The notes beneath the pieces were generated by a model that worked only from the letters and a program-made list of their open reading frames with translations, was not told the origin of the DNA and searched no databases. A stretch of 64,000 nucleotides of DNA from Candidatus Electrothrix aestuarii (GTDB taxonomy: Bacteria; Desulfobacterota; Desulfobulbia; Desulfobulbales; Desulfobulbaceae), in assembly GCA_032595685.2 (NCBI GenBank), contig CP159373.1:2669501-2733500 (forward strand). Direction: 5' to 3'. How positions within the stretch are numbered: the first letter of the stretch is position 1; each line of letters opens with the position of its first letter. The translations under genes and the position numbers were made by a program. Positions 18,406-27,393 of this stretch are shown in pieces.

Positions 18406-19749
18406 CTATAGTGCGGAGCGAGTTTCCTTGCTTTCAGTAGGTTCCTGGATGGGGAGAATCTCCAATGAGGAAAGTTTGTTATTAAATATACCATGAAGAG
18501 AGCGGCCCGGTGCCAGGGCTGTCAGTGAAACGATATTATGTGCCCAACATTGGATAACATGGCGGAGGGGATCACTCCCTTGGCCAATTCCTACAGTGAC
18601 TGTGTACTTATCTGGGAAAATTTCGGGCCAGTAAAAGGTGTAGGTAATAACATTGTATCCAGCATCAAGATGCTGGGAAGGGGAGTCAAGACAGAGGGTG
18701 TTTTCCCCGAAAACAGCATTTCCCACCCTGTCCTTGACATTATAGCCGAAAATAATTTCATCTAAGGCAGAAGTCGCTTTAACCAATAACTCTATACTGA
18801 TCAGATCCCCTTTTTTCACCACGTCAAGAGGGCCGCTGTTGCAGGTTACACGTAATCGTTCTATAACCGCCTCGCCTGCACCTGAACGCTTGTCCTCAGA
18901 TACAGTAATCCAGTCTGAATTATCGTTTTCCGGCGATAAATTTTTTTTAATAAGCTCTGTTGGATGTTGCTCTTCAGGGGCTTGCTCGGGTTTGCACGCT
19001 TTGTTTCCACTGAAGTTTTGATTATGGAGTATCTTCGTGTAGTGACTAACACCCTCTACCGGAGGCCCGTCAAAGGCAATTCGGCCGTTTTCCAGGAGCA
19101 GAACGCGGTCACAGAGGTTCGCGATGGAGTGCATATCATGGCTGACCAGGACGATGGTGCAACCCTCCATCATTTTCTGCATATGGGTCATGCATTTTTG
19201 CTGAAAAAAGATATCACCAACAGAAAGTGCCTCATCAACAATCAGGATCTCTGGCTGCACACTGACCGCAGCGGCAAAGGCCAGACGGATGTACATACCA
19301 CTGGAGTATGTTTTAACCGGGCGGTCAATGAATTCTCCGATATCTGCAAACTCAGCAATTCGTTGGAAGCGTTCATTTGTATCAGCTTCAGAAAAACCCT
19401 GGATTGCCGTATTCAGATAGACGTTTTCTCTGCCGGTAAATTCAGGATTAAAACCTGCACCCAGTTCAAGAAGAGCCGAAATTCGTCCATTGACATGCAC
19501 GCTACCTGTTGTGGGTTGCTGAATGCCGGTGATGAGTTGAAGTAGCGATGATTTTCCGCTTCCGTTTCGACCAATAACACCAAGAGCTTGCCCTTTTTTT
19601 AGCTCAAAATTGATATTATTGAGAGCGCAAAACGGTGTATGGTATTTTTTACCAAATGGATGGAATATTTCCAGAAGTCTATGTGCCGGTTTTTGGTACA
19701 TAGAGTATGTTTTGGTTACGTTACGAACCGAGATAGCTGAAGCTGACAT
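18406..19749 (-). CDS. wzt: Polysaccharide ABC transporter ATPase (Wzt type)
   Basis: This 447-residue protein has an N-terminal ATPase: Walker A GRNGSGKSS near residue 58, the YSSGM signature variant, and Walker B LIVDEALSVGD with the SVGD motif that is typical of O-antigen and teichoic-acid exporters. A C-terminal domain (about 270-420) has the beta-sandwich pattern (S-I-E-L-L-V-K-A, FGYNVKDRVGNAVFG, Y-T-V-T-V-G-I-G) of Wzt proteins that read the end of the glycan. It pairs with the permease gene 6 bases upstream. Together they flip lipid-linked polysaccharide to the periplasm. The C-terminal domain implies a capped glycan chain. Confidence 0.93.
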   Translation of the reverse strand: MSASAISVRNVTKTYSMYQKPAHRLLEIFHPFGKKYHTPFCALNNINFELKKGQALGVIGRNGSGKSSLLQLITGIQQPTTGSVHVNGRISALLELGAGFNPEFTGRENVYLNTAIQGFSEADTNERFQRIAEFADIGEFIDRPVKTYSSGMYIRLAFAAAVSVQPEILIVDEALSVGDIFFQQKCMTHMQKMMEGCTIVLVSHDMHSIANLCDRVLLLENGRIAFDGPPVEGVSHYTKILHNQNFSGNKACKPEQAPEEQHPTELIKKNLSPENDNSDWITVSEDKRSGAGEAVIERLRVTCNSGPLDVVKKGDLISIELLVKATSALDEIIFGYNVKDRVGNAVFGENTLCLDSPSQHLDAGYNVITYTFYWPEIFPDKYTVTVGIGQGSDPLRHVIQCWAHNIVSLTALAPGRSLHGIFNNKLSSLEILPIQEPTESKETRSAL

Positions 19750-19755
19750 AAGAGG

Positions 19756-20556
19756 TTACAGCACGTCGGGAAACTGAGGTTTCAGTTTCTTAAAAATATA
19801 TGCACCACTGGCCAGCATTGCAAAGGTGACAAACCAATAGTACGCAGTATATGAAAGATGACTCCAGAAGGGCTGAAAGCTGATAAATGATTCCCGATAG
19901 CCCTGAACGAGATAGTAGACAGGATTGAGCTTGAGAAACCATTGTACCTTGGGAGGCATCATGCTGATGTCCCAGAAAATGGGGGTCATCCAGAAACCAA
20001 TTTGCAGGAAAACCGTAACAAGCTGGGATACATCGCGGATAAAGACATTCAATGCGGCCAAGGTCCAGGAAAGTCCCAGGGAAAGCATGAGCATGCAAAA
20101 AAGGTAATATATCGCCTGAAGATAATAGACACTGACCGGCATTTTTTGGAAGACCAGCAAGACGAGCAGGACGACCAGAAAGATGGCATGGGTGACCAGG
20201 CTGGAGAGAATTTTTATGACAGGCAGAATCTGGGAAGAAAAAATAGTTTTTTTCACCAGATGGCTGTGGGCGAGAATGATATTTGTTGCCCCACTGATAA
20301 TATTGGAAAAAAGGTACCAGGGGGCCAAGCCTGCTGTCAGCCAGACAACAAATGGAACATCGTTTTGAGGCTGTGTTTTAAATCCAATACTGAAAACAAA
20401 CCAGAATACCGTAATCATAACCAGCGGATGGATAACCGTCCACATGAGGCCGAGCGAGGAGCCTACATATTGCTCGCGAATTTCTCTGAACGCCATTGCG
20501 GTTATCAGTCGGCGTCGAGTGTAGAGCAAGTGAAGAAAGGATAAAAGACTGTTCAT
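19756..20556 (-). CDS. wzm: Polysaccharide ABC transporter permease (Wzm type, ABC-2)
   Basis: The protein has six predicted membrane segments and the ABC-2 permease pattern (F-R-E-I-R-E-Q-Y-V-G-S-S-L-G-L-M-W near the N-terminus, then P-L-V-M-I-T-V-F-W-F-V-F). ATG 20556 is preferred; an in-frame TTG three codons earlier (20565) is the alternative. It is the first gene of the minus-strand export operon permease-ATPase-sulfotransferase-glycosyltransferase. The promoter must lie in 20566-20800. It forms the channel that moves the finished glycan across the inner membrane. Confidence 0.92.
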   Translation of the reverse strand: MNSLLSFLHLLYTRRRLITAMAFREIREQYVGSSLGLMWTVIHPLVMITVFWFVFSIGFKTQPQNDVPFVVWLTAGLAPWYLFSNIISGATNIILAHSHLVKKTIFSSQILPVIKILSSLVTHAIFLVVLLVLLVFQKMPVSVYYLQAIYYLFCMLMLSLGLSWTLAALNVFIRDVSQLVTVFLQIGFWMTPIFWDISMMPPKVQWFLKLNPVYYLVQGYRESFISFQPFWSHLSYTAYYWFVTFAMLASGAYIFKKLKPQFPDVL

Positions 20557-20565
20557 GTAATGCAA

Positions 20566-21117
20566 AGGTAGTGTTACAGCGGCAGATTAAGAAATGTTCT
20601 TACTCGGTGGTTTCGTAGCAAGTCTAATTTTTGCTTTCTCACTTGGTTACGAGATTATCAAGTATGTGGTGCCGCAACATGGCCGTGAAAGCAGAGCATA
20701 TTGTAACAATCTGAATTTCATTGGCGACTGCTGGAACAAATTAAGAATTTTTACAAGAAGCGTCGAGAAAAAGCAACTTGTTTGTTGTTTATATATATAG
20801 GGAGAGGGGTTGTTTGCATAATATCAAATGAGTAGAGGGAGGTTGAGGCAGAGGACGTACAACGCTCGTCTTGTAAAAAAAGGGCTGGAGGCAAATCCTG
20901 CCTTCCCGTTTTTTTCGCCCGCGTTATACTACTTGCCGGGGCAGGGATCTTCCGGTATGATAACCGTTTTCGTATTCTTTCGCCTATCATGCGAGGACAA
21001 AAGGGAATGTGCCGATGTCGATTGAAGACAGAACATCGATTGGCCCTCTGTACTGCCCTACAATTTCATCTTGGAAATGCCGTTTTCCTGAATATTATCC
21101 TCTGAACAGTTGAACCC
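20566..21117. other. 552-base intergenic region between wzm and glyS
   Basis: No convincing gene. It must hold the promoters of the minus-strand export operon and of glyS. A hairpin GGAGGCA / TGCCTTCC with T runs on both strands is centred near 20900 and could act as a terminator in either direction. Small open frames here (such as 20594-20800) lack ribosome binding sites. Confidence 0.5.
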
Positions 21118-23190
21118 ATGACACAACTACTTTTTGAAATTGGAACTGAAGAGATACCTGCGAGTTATATAGAACCGGCTCTTGCTTTTATGGAGCAATC
21201 CGTTCAGGATAAATTAAAGGAACTGGGCCTGGGATTTGGTGCTGTTCATACAGTGGGCACCCCCCGACGTCTGACGCTGGCTGTGGATGACCTGCAAGCC
21301 AGTCAGGAAGACCGCCGACAGGAACATATAGGGCCAGCTAAGAAGGCTGCCTTTGATGCGGACGGTCAGGCAACCAAGGCTGCCCAGGGCTTTGCTCGCT
21401 CCCGAGGGGTTGCAGTCGAGGATTTACAGATTGTTGAGACAGCAAAAGGCGAATATCTGATGGCTGTTGAGGAGATCAAGGGCCAAGAGACAGAAGCTCT
21501 CCTGCCTGATCTGCTGGATGGACTTTTGCGTGCGCTCCCTTTCCCTAAGTCCATGCGCTGGGCAGACAGTAGTATGGCCTTTGCTCGCCCTATACAATGG
21601 CTCTTGGCTCTTTATGACGGGAAAGTTGTTGATCTGACCGTTGAAGGGGTAAAGGCTGGGGCAACGACTCTGGGCCATCGCTTCATGAGCCCTGAAGCCG
21701 TAGAGATTGAGAATTTTCAGCATTACCAAAAAACCTTGGAAGCAAAGTCTGTTGTTGTTGATCAGCGAGCTCGCCGGGAAGCAGTTATTAAAACGGTGAA
21801 ACAGGCCGTGCAGGAGCGGATTGGTGACAAAGGGCGCCCTGTTTTGGATGAGGGGCTCATTGACATCGTGACTAACCTGGTGGAGATCCCCTGGGGAATT
21901 TGCGGGAGTTTTGATAAGAAATTTCTCGCTCTGCCTGATGAGGCCCTGATCACCTCTATGCGTGAGCACCAAAAGTATTTTCCTGTGGTCGATAGCGAAG
22001 GGCGCCTGATGCCTTTCTTTGTTGCGGTAAATAATACTGATATTCAGGACAGGAAAATGGCGGCCAGTGGTCATGAGCGGGTCCTGCGGGCTCGCCTCGA
22101 AGATGGACTCTTTTTCTTTAATGAAGATAAAAAGAAGCCTCTTGAAGATCGATTACAGGCTCTTTCCGGGATTATTTTTCAGCGTGACCTGGGCACGATG
22201 GCCGAGAAGAGTGAGCGCCTGATGCAAATTTCTGCTTACCTTGCGGAACAATTGGCCCCGGACACAAAAAAAGAGGCCAAAAGGGCTGCGCAACTGGCCA
22301 AGACCGACCTCTTAACCGAGATGGTCGGAGAGTTCCCCTCTCTGCAGGGGATTATCGGGCGAGATTATGCCCTGCTTGATGGCGAAAAAACTGCTGTTGC
22401 TGATGCCGTGCAGGAGCATTACCAACCGGTTCGGGCAGGGGGAACATTGCCCGCCTCGTTGCTTGGTGCCATAGTCGGGTTGGCTGACCGTATAGATACA
22501 ATGGTGGGCTGCTTTGCTATCAACGAACGTCCTACCGGGAATAAGGATGCCTTTGGGCAACGTCGACTCGCCGTGGGCATGATTCATATTATCCGTCATC
22601 ATAATTTGCATCTCTCTTTGAACGCGCTGGCTGAGCAGGCCTTGCAGGGCTATGCTGATAAGATCACTCCGGCAGAGGACACGCTGGAAGCAGTGATTGG
22701 GTTTATTCGTCTCCGTTTTGAAAATGACCTGATTGCCTCAGGCATGAAGCAGGAAGTGGTTGAGGCGGCGACCTCAGCTGGCTTTGACGACCTGACGGAT
22801 TGTCTGGCCCGGATAGAGGCCCTGGACGGCATGCGGAATAGGGAGGAATTTGCTGTTCTGGCTGGTTCCTTTAAGCGCATTCGTAACATCACCAAGGGCA
22901 ATAGGGAGACAGGGGTTGATCCTGCCCTCTTTGCTGAAGAGGCGGAAAAGGAACTGTATTCAACCTACACAGCTGTTCAGGAGCAGGTGCGTCCCATGAT
23001 TGCAAATCGTGCCTACAGCGAGGCCTTGGCAGCTATGCTGACCATGAAAGAGCCAGTCGACCGCTTCTTTGATGATGTAATGGTTATGGATAAGAATTTG
23101 GCAGTGCGGGCTAATCGCTTAAACCTGTTAACCGGCTTGGGGGACTTGGTTCGTCAGGTGGGAGATATCTCCCGGATGCATGTAGAATAA
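21118..23190 (+). CDS. glyS: Glycyl-tRNA synthetase beta subunit
   Basis: At 690 residues this has the normal length for GlyS. It begins MTQLLFEIGTEEIPASYI, the family signature, and continues with RRLTL near residue 52, the HD-like middle region (LADRIDTMVGCF) and the C-terminal DALR-type anticodon-binding domain (FAEEAEKELYSTY). The beta subunit recognises tRNA-Gly and joins the alpha subunit (GlyQ) to charge it in an alpha2-beta2 enzyme. glyQ is not in this window; in many bacteria it lies just upstream, so it is encoded elsewhere here. The ribosome binding site is weak. Confidence 0.98.
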   Translation: MTQLLFEIGTEEIPASYIEPALAFMEQSVQDKLKELGLGFGAVHTVGTPRRLTLAVDDLQASQEDRRQEHIGPAKKAAFDADGQATKAAQGFARSRGVAVEDLQIVETAKGEYLMAVEEIKGQETEALLPDLLDGLLRALPFPKSMRWADSSMAFARPIQWLLALYDGKVVDLTVEGVKAGATTLGHRFMSPEAVEIENFQHYQKTLEAKSVVVDQRARREAVIKTVKQAVQERIGDKGRPVLDEGLIDIVTNLVEIPWGICGSFDKKFLALPDEALITSMREHQKYFPVVDSEGRLMPFFVAVNNTDIQDRKMAASGHERVLRARLEDGLFFFNEDKKKPLEDRLQALSGIIFQRDLGTMAEKSERLMQISAYLAEQLAPDTKKEAKRAAQLAKTDLLTEMVGEFPSLQGIIGRDYALLDGEKTAVADAVQEHYQPVRAGGTLPASLLGAIVGLADRIDTMVGCFAINERPTGNKDAFGQRRLAVGMIHIIRHHNLHLSLNALAEQALQGYADKITPAEDTLEAVIGFIRLRFENDLIASGMKQEVVEAATSAGFDDLTDCLARIEALDGMRNREEFAVLAGSFKRIRNITKGNRETGVDPALFAEEAEKELYSTYTAVQEQVRPMIANRAYSEALAAMLTMKEPVDRFFDDVMVMDKNLAVRANRLNLLTGLGDLVRQVGDISRMHVE

Positions 23191-23234
23191 TGAGAATATA
23201 GGCTTGATCTAGTTAACAAGATGTAAAATGTAAC

Positions 23235-23270
23235 AAAAAGGGCTGCCTGAAAAGGCAGCCCTTTTTGTTT
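23235..23270. terminator. Bidirectional terminator between glyS and ccsB
   Basis: A perfect 14-base stem, AAAAAGGGCTGCCT with AGGCAGCCCTTTTT around a short loop, has T runs on both strands. It ends glyS on the plus strand and the cytochrome maturation pair on the minus strand. Confidence 0.92.
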
Positions 23271-23307
23271 TTACCTGAGTTTGTTGATTTTGTTGGTAGG
23301 GGAGTTG

Positions 23308-24162
23308 TTAACTGGCGCCGTAGCTGTGCAGTCCTGCCAAGAGGAAGTTGACCCCGAAATAGGTGAAGAAGACCGAGAAAAAGCCTATGATTGCCAGCCA
23401 GGCTATGCGGGGGCCATCCCAGCCGCGAGTAAAGCGGGCATGCAGGGCCAGAGCATAGACAAACCAGGTAATGATAGACCAGGTTTCCTTGGGATCCCAG
23501 CTCCAATAAGTTCCCCAAGCCTCGTTGGCCCAGACTGCTCCGGTGATGATACCTGCTGTCAACCACATGAAACCGAAGATGATGGTTTTATGGGTCAAAT
23601 CATCCAGTACGGGTAATTCGGGAAGCGTGGAAAGTAGATGATTTTGCGATAGCTTCCGTTTGACGGCAAAATGCTTCAGGAGATATATGAACCCGATACC
23701 AGCAGCAACAGCAAAGGCGCCGTAGCCGATGAAGCAGGTGACAACATGGGCAAGAAGCCAGTTAGATTGAAGAGCAGGGATAAGCGGTGAGATATCTTGG
23801 CTTATTTTCGTGGAAAGAGATGCATAAGCCATTGTTGTGACAGCCAAGGGCATGATAAAGGCCCCGAGTACCCGAGCTTTAAATTTTATTTCCAGCAGGA
23901 TATAAAAAAGCGTTGTACACCAGGCAAAGAACACCAAAGACTCATACATATTGGTGAGCGGGGCATGGCCGATGCCAATATCATAGGATTCCTTCCAGCG
24001 CAGGCCAAGGGCACCTGTGTGTATCAGGAGCCCGACGCTGGCAAAAAACAGGCCGATCAACCCAACTTTTTTCTGACGGAAAACAAGCAGGCCGATGTAA
24101 AAAATCGCTGACAACAGGTATGCTGCGGTTGTGTAGTTAAAAAGTTGAGAGCTATTCATCAT
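23308..24162 (-). CDS. ccsB: Cytochrome c biogenesis protein CcsB/CcsA-type (heme handling)
   Basis: This 284-residue multi-span protein has the tryptophan-rich WWD heme-handling motif, seen as WGTYWSWDPKETWS, and conserved His residues in flanking helices (WLLAHVVTC near 135 and LALHARF near 238). These are features of the CcmC/CcsA/ResC family. With ResB (next gene upstream, 134-base gap) it forms the system II synthase that brings heme across the inner membrane and attaches it to CXXCH motifs of cytochromes c. The pair implies that the organism makes c-type cytochromes by system II. No cytochrome gene lies nearby. Names CcsA and CcsB are used inconsistently for this family. Confidence 0.93.
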   Translation of the reverse strand: MMNSSQLFNYTTAAYLLSAIFYIGLLVFRQKKVGLIGLFFASVGLLIHTGALGLRWKESYDIGIGHAPLTNMYESLVFFAWCTTLFYILLEIKFKARVLGAFIMPLAVTTMAYASLSTKISQDISPLIPALQSNWLLAHVVTCFIGYGAFAVAAGIGFIYLLKHFAVKRKLSQNHLLSTLPELPVLDDLTHKTIIFGFMWLTAGIITGAVWANEAWGTYWSWDPKETWSIITWFVYALALHARFTRGWDGPRIAWLAIIGFFSVFFTYFGVNFLLAGLHSYGAS

Positions 24163-24296
24163 GTGTATATCCGGTAGTTAGTTGCTTACGCGTAGTAATC
24201 AATGTGTTGGGTGAAGCTCTGGAAGCACGCTTCCTTCCACTTGCGCTCTCCGCACCCTGGAGAGACGGAGAACTCTTGTATAGAGGCCTCAGATTG

Positions 24297-25688
24297 TTAT
24301 GAGGATCTCTTGGTAAAATTTTCTGTCAGAGAAGAAAATGTCTTGGCAAACCCTAAACTGTTTTTATTTGCATGACCAGCAAAAACAACGACGGGTTGAC
24401 CATCTATTTCATAGACATGTGCCCAAATTCTGCGATGGGACATGAAAAAGGCCATATATAATCCGATAAGCATCAGGGCGCAGCCTGTATAAACCCACCA
24501 GACACCAGGGTCCTTTGCCACCTGAAGTCCTGTGGCAAAATGGGGTCCTATAGATAGCTCGTATGTTGCCTTTGGCCGTTCGACAATGACAGGTCTGCCG
24601 TACATTAAAGTAAACATCGAGGGCGGGCCATCGGAATCCATCAACCACATCTGCATTTCAGTGCTCTCTCTTCCATCAGGAGTATGAATCGGGCGGGCAG
24701 ACTGAATGCGTATCATAGCATCGCTTCCGCCTTCCTTCCATTGATGCGTTACGGAAAAATTTTGCGGATTCACAGGAAAGGCGTGAATATTACCGCTTGT
24801 TGTCTCCCGCAGCTTGATAATGGCAGCACCTATCTGGTTATAGCTTGATTGATAGAAAGTTATCCCCTTATAAATAAGAGGCTTGTTGACTTCGATAGTG
24901 GTGGTCAGGACTTCTTTGCCGTCCTCAATAACTGTCAGGCCGGAAAGATAATCCTTGGGCATACCCGTGCCAGGGTAATAGTCAATATCAAAAAAATTAC
25001 AGCGGACAGTGAAACCGAGGGGGATTTTTTCTTCATCCGTATAAGAAAAGACGAAGTCACTTTGCGCTGTCTCCGGGAGGGAGATGCCACCTTTAAAGGC
25101 AAATTCACGGTCCCCTAAGATCTTTGTTGCAACAGTTGATGAGCCGATAACCGCTCCCAGCAGGATAACCAGGATAGAGAGATGGACCACATAAACGCCA
25201 TAGCGTGTCCATGCACCTTTTTGGGAGAAAAACAGGGTGCCGTATTGTTGAGGACGAGTGCCAGGTTTCCAACCCTTTTTGCCGAGGTACTTTTTGACCT
25301 CTTCTGTTGCTGAGGTCAAAGTGCCTGGGATTTTTTCCTGGGCATGGAATTTCATCTTGGGCAGGCGATCCGGGTCTGTGTTCAGATGATCCTTATGCAC
25401 AATCTTAACAACTGTCGGGATACGATCCAGGCTGCAAACAATCAGATTCAGGCTGAATGCTCCGAGCAGACAGAGGAACCAGACAGAGTTATACATGTCG
25501 TTAAGGTTGAGCATCTGGATTATTTGCGCAGAGCCTTCCCCCCATTGTGTTACATAATGTTCTGTGGGTTTATTTTGCTCTATAACCGTACCAATAATTG
25601 AGGTCGATGCAAGTAGGGCTATGAGAAGCAGAGCGAGTTTGACAGAGGCCAGAAATGCCCAGATTGGATTTTTTGATTTTGATGCCAT
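24297..25688 (-). CDS. resB: ResB-family cytochrome c biogenesis protein
   Basis: The protein has about 463 residues. Near the N-terminus is the WAFLASVKLALLLIALLASTSIIGTVIEQN segment typical of ResB (Ccs1), then two more membrane spans, a large periplasmic domain (about 190-370) containing the conserved N-K-P-L-x-Y-x-G-x-x-F-Y-Q-S-S-Y motif, and a last membrane helix. ATG 25688 is preferred; the frame also has a TTG at 25694. ResB works with the CcsA-type protein encoded next to hold apocytochrome thiols and link heme. The two genes are co-directional and probably co-transcribed. Confidence 0.93.
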   Translation of the reverse strand: MASKSKNPIWAFLASVKLALLLIALLASTSIIGTVIEQNKPTEHYVTQWGEGSAQIIQMLNLNDMYNSVWFLCLLGAFSLNLIVCSLDRIPTVVKIVHKDHLNTDPDRLPKMKFHAQEKIPGTLTSATEEVKKYLGKKGWKPGTRPQQYGTLFFSQKGAWTRYGVYVVHLSILVILLGAVIGSSTVATKILGDREFAFKGGISLPETAQSDFVFSYTDEEKIPLGFTVRCNFFDIDYYPGTGMPKDYLSGLTVIEDGKEVLTTTIEVNKPLIYKGITFYQSSYNQIGAAIIKLRETTSGNIHAFPVNPQNFSVTHQWKEGGSDAMIRIQSARPIHTPDGRESTEMQMWLMDSDGPPSMFTLMYGRPVIVERPKATYELSIGPHFATGLQVAKDPGVWWVYTGCALMLIGLYMAFFMSHRRIWAHVYEIDGQPVVVFAGHANKNSLGFAKTFSSLTENFTKRSS

Positions 25689-25848
25689 GTGCAATTACTC
25701 ATCCGTTCGTGAAAACGGGAGAGAATATCCATTGAAGGTTGAAAGAAGATATCACTATTATTAAAAGATATTCAAGCATGCGCGCAGGTGACTGTCAATC
25801 TTTTTCCGTCCGGTTAAAATTCCTTCGAAAAGGGCTGAGGAGAGCGGA

Positions 25849-26064
25849 ATGAGTATGCCGCTGTTTTTGGGATCGTTGTCTTTTGCCTGCGGCTTTATCT
25901 GTCTGTGGGTATTCTTAGGAAAGCCATTCTTCCGGCACCATCAGCACATCAAGCAGTGCCTGTGCGGATGGAAAATTTTACTTTGTAGGCCCATCTCATC
26001 AAAGGAAAGAGAGGCGCATTATCAGCAAAAATCAGGAGGCGAACAGGATCGTCTGGGGAAATGA
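25849..26064 (+). CDS. Possible small membrane protein
   Basis: This 71-residue frame starts MSMPLFLGSLSFACGF with one hydrophobic segment, then basic residues. A GAGGAGA stretch 8-12 bases upstream is an acceptable ribosome binding site. No family is recognised, and the C-terminal half does not look strongly coding. The rest of 25695-26140 has nothing else that I can support. It could equally be non-coding. Confidence 0.25.
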   Translation: MSMPLFLGSLSFACGFICLWVFLGKPFFRHHQHIKQCLCGWKILLCRPISSKEREAHYQQKSGGEQDRLGK

Positions 26065-26140
26065 TTTCCCATTGATAGAGAGACACATCGTGAAATGCAT
26101 CGTGAACTACGCAGAACTGCTCAGAATGTAAGTGATTACA

Positions 26141-26422
26141 TTAAGGGGGCGAAAGCGTACACCGGCAGCTTTTGGGAACTTCGAGAGTTGGTGTGCAATT
26201 GATTGGACATTGCTTGGCTGGCATTATTTGGTACGCCTCTTGTGAAGCGGAAGCAACATTGGAACACCTTTTGTACATCTGTTCTGCGATAAAAGAAGGT
26301 GCCGTGAAAGATATCAGGGTGATTAATAAAAAAATACCCAAGAAGCAGAAGGCAAAAAAGAAAAAATCTTTAGAACTATCGAACGTCGTATTTCGACAGG
26401 ATGGGTTCCTTGAGAACTCCAT
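26141..26422 (-). CDS. Small Cys-rich membrane protein downstream of riboswitch copy 2
   Basis: The protein has 93 residues. A short polar start is followed by one strong hydrophobic helix (about 20-42, FFFFAFCFLGIFLLIT), then a periplasmic or cytoplasmic tail with five cysteines (KRCSN, KQCPINCTP, SCRC). A GGAG site lies about 10 bases before the ATG. The leader immediately upstream is the second GEMM-like riboswitch. No known family is recognised. The cysteine spacing suggests disulfides or metal binding. That it is a gene rests mostly on the riboswitch and the ribosome binding site. Confidence 0.55.
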   Translation of the reverse strand: MEFSRNPSCRNTTFDSSKDFFFFAFCFLGIFLLITLISFTAPSFIAEQMYKRCSNVASASQEAYQIMPAKQCPINCTPTLEVPKSCRCTLSPP

Positions 26423-26445
26423 AAAACACTCTCCGATTGAAGGTA

Positions 26446-26530
26446 AAAGTAGGTGACCCGGCTATCTCCTGAAAGGAGACCCGCAGTTTTCCGACACCGC
26501 CTCGCGACGGCTGTGGCTTTTATCAACTTT
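26446..26530 (-). promoter_or_regulatory. GEMM-like riboswitch, copy 2
   Basis: On the minus strand this leader has the same skeleton as copy 1: outer stem AAAGTTG / CTACTTT, GCCGTC-GCGA-GGCGGT hairpin, and TCTCC / GGAGA second hairpin, then GATAGCCGGG. The joining segment differs (GGAAAACTGCGGG in place of GGAAAGCCACGGG). The outer stem ends about 10 bases before the ribosome binding site of the small Cys-rich protein gene. A TTGACA (26618-26623, minus strand) and TATAAT-like boxes near 26556 lie upstream. Confidence 0.68.
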
Positions 26531-26990
26531 CCGTTACAGATCGGAAAGCGGAGATATTATAATTATATTTGCGTAGTGTTACCCATGTGTTACCTTTTAA
26601 TGATTGGAGAATATATCTGTCAAATCTAGCATTGGCAGGATGAGCAGCCCGCGTTTATGGAATGAAGATAACAGCATTTCGTTCAGATACTTGCCATGCA
26701 TTAGCATCGTAAAAAAATAATAATCAACCTACATTGATATTGGAAAAAATACAATGATGATAAAATAGGGATGAAACGGGGAAGGGCGGGAACGAGCTTC
26801 TCTGTGAAATATTGAGACCGGGTTACGCGCAAAGCACGCACCCGGCTAAGTATCATTTGCTCAGCGAGCAAAGGGGAGTAAAAGTCATTTGGGTCACGGA
26901 TGTTATACAATTCCTTTATCATGAAGGATTCGGTTTACCCCGCCCGCTTGGAGCGGAGGGGCGTCTGGAGGCATCTTATGCTTGATTTTT
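26531..26990. other. 460-base gap with a palindrome, no gene
   Basis: It holds the presumed promoter of riboswitch copy 2 and a palindrome (26818-26845). A GC-rich hairpin CCCCGCCCGCT / AGCGGAGGGG at about 26938-26963 lies just beyond the end of the 26991-27365 gene and may terminate it. A 73-residue minus-strand frame here spans the palindrome and is not believed. Confidence 0.5.
26818..26845. repeat. REP-like palindrome, copy A
   Basis: CCGGGT and ACCCGG flank a core TACGCGCAAAGCACGC. The core and arms closely match copy B at 27689-27717 (GGTTAC-GTGCAAAGCA-GGTAACC). Both copies sit downstream of minus-strand genes. No T run follows, so a simple intrinsic terminator is unlikely. Confidence 0.55.
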
Positions 26991-27365
26991 TCAAATCGTG
27001 CATCTCGTTTTGTCACAATTCGGGCGCTTTTTATCGACTACTTTGTTCGGTTCACCCAGGTCGCATGCATCCGCATGATGGACAGCGGAGTAGACAATAG
27101 CCACAAACTGGCCATTCACTTTATCCGGCAAGAGACGGATCTGCATATTATCCTTCATCCATCCTTCACCCATTTCTTTGTCAGCCTTGTTAAGGAGATC
27201 TACAGCTGCACTGAAGGCCTCTTCTGCGGTATTTCCATGCGCTTTGAAACAATCGTTATCAGCAGCTGAAGCAGAGGATACAGCAAAAATGGAGGTGAAG
27301 GGGGCTGCGGCAAGTAAAAATGCAGCTATGATGAGACTTCTCTTGAGAGTAGTTGAGTTTTTCAT
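26991..27365 (-). CDS. Small secreted protein downstream of riboswitch copy 3
   Basis: This 124-residue protein begins MKNSTTLKRSLIIAAF with a typical signal peptide ending near ASA-AD (about residues 36-38). The mature part of about 86 residues is charged, has four cysteines (DNDCFKAHG, HADACDLG, RPNCDKTRC) and could form two disulfides. An AGGAGG site lies 6 bases before ATG 27365. The frame extends to 27404 but the extra N-terminal codons overlap the riboswitch. No family is recognised. Its position right after a GEMM-like riboswitch suggests cyclic-dinucleotide control of an exported protein. Confidence 0.8.
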   Translation of the reverse strand: MKNSTTLKRSLIIAAFLLAAAPFTSIFAVSSASAADNDCFKAHGNTAEEAFSAAVDLLNKADKEMGEGWMKDNMQIRLLPDKVNGQFVAIVYSAVHHADACDLGEPNKVVDKKRPNCDKTRCTI

Positions 27366-27393
27366 AACATTCCTCCTGGAATAATAGAATTTG

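Noticed and set aside
20594-20800. 68-residue plus-strand frame upstream of glyS
   Set aside because: No ribosome binding site, no family, and it occupies the likely promoter region of the wzm operon.
26701-26922. 73-residue minus-strand frame over palindrome copy A
   Set aside because: It is made largely of palindrome-derived sequence with no ribosome binding site.
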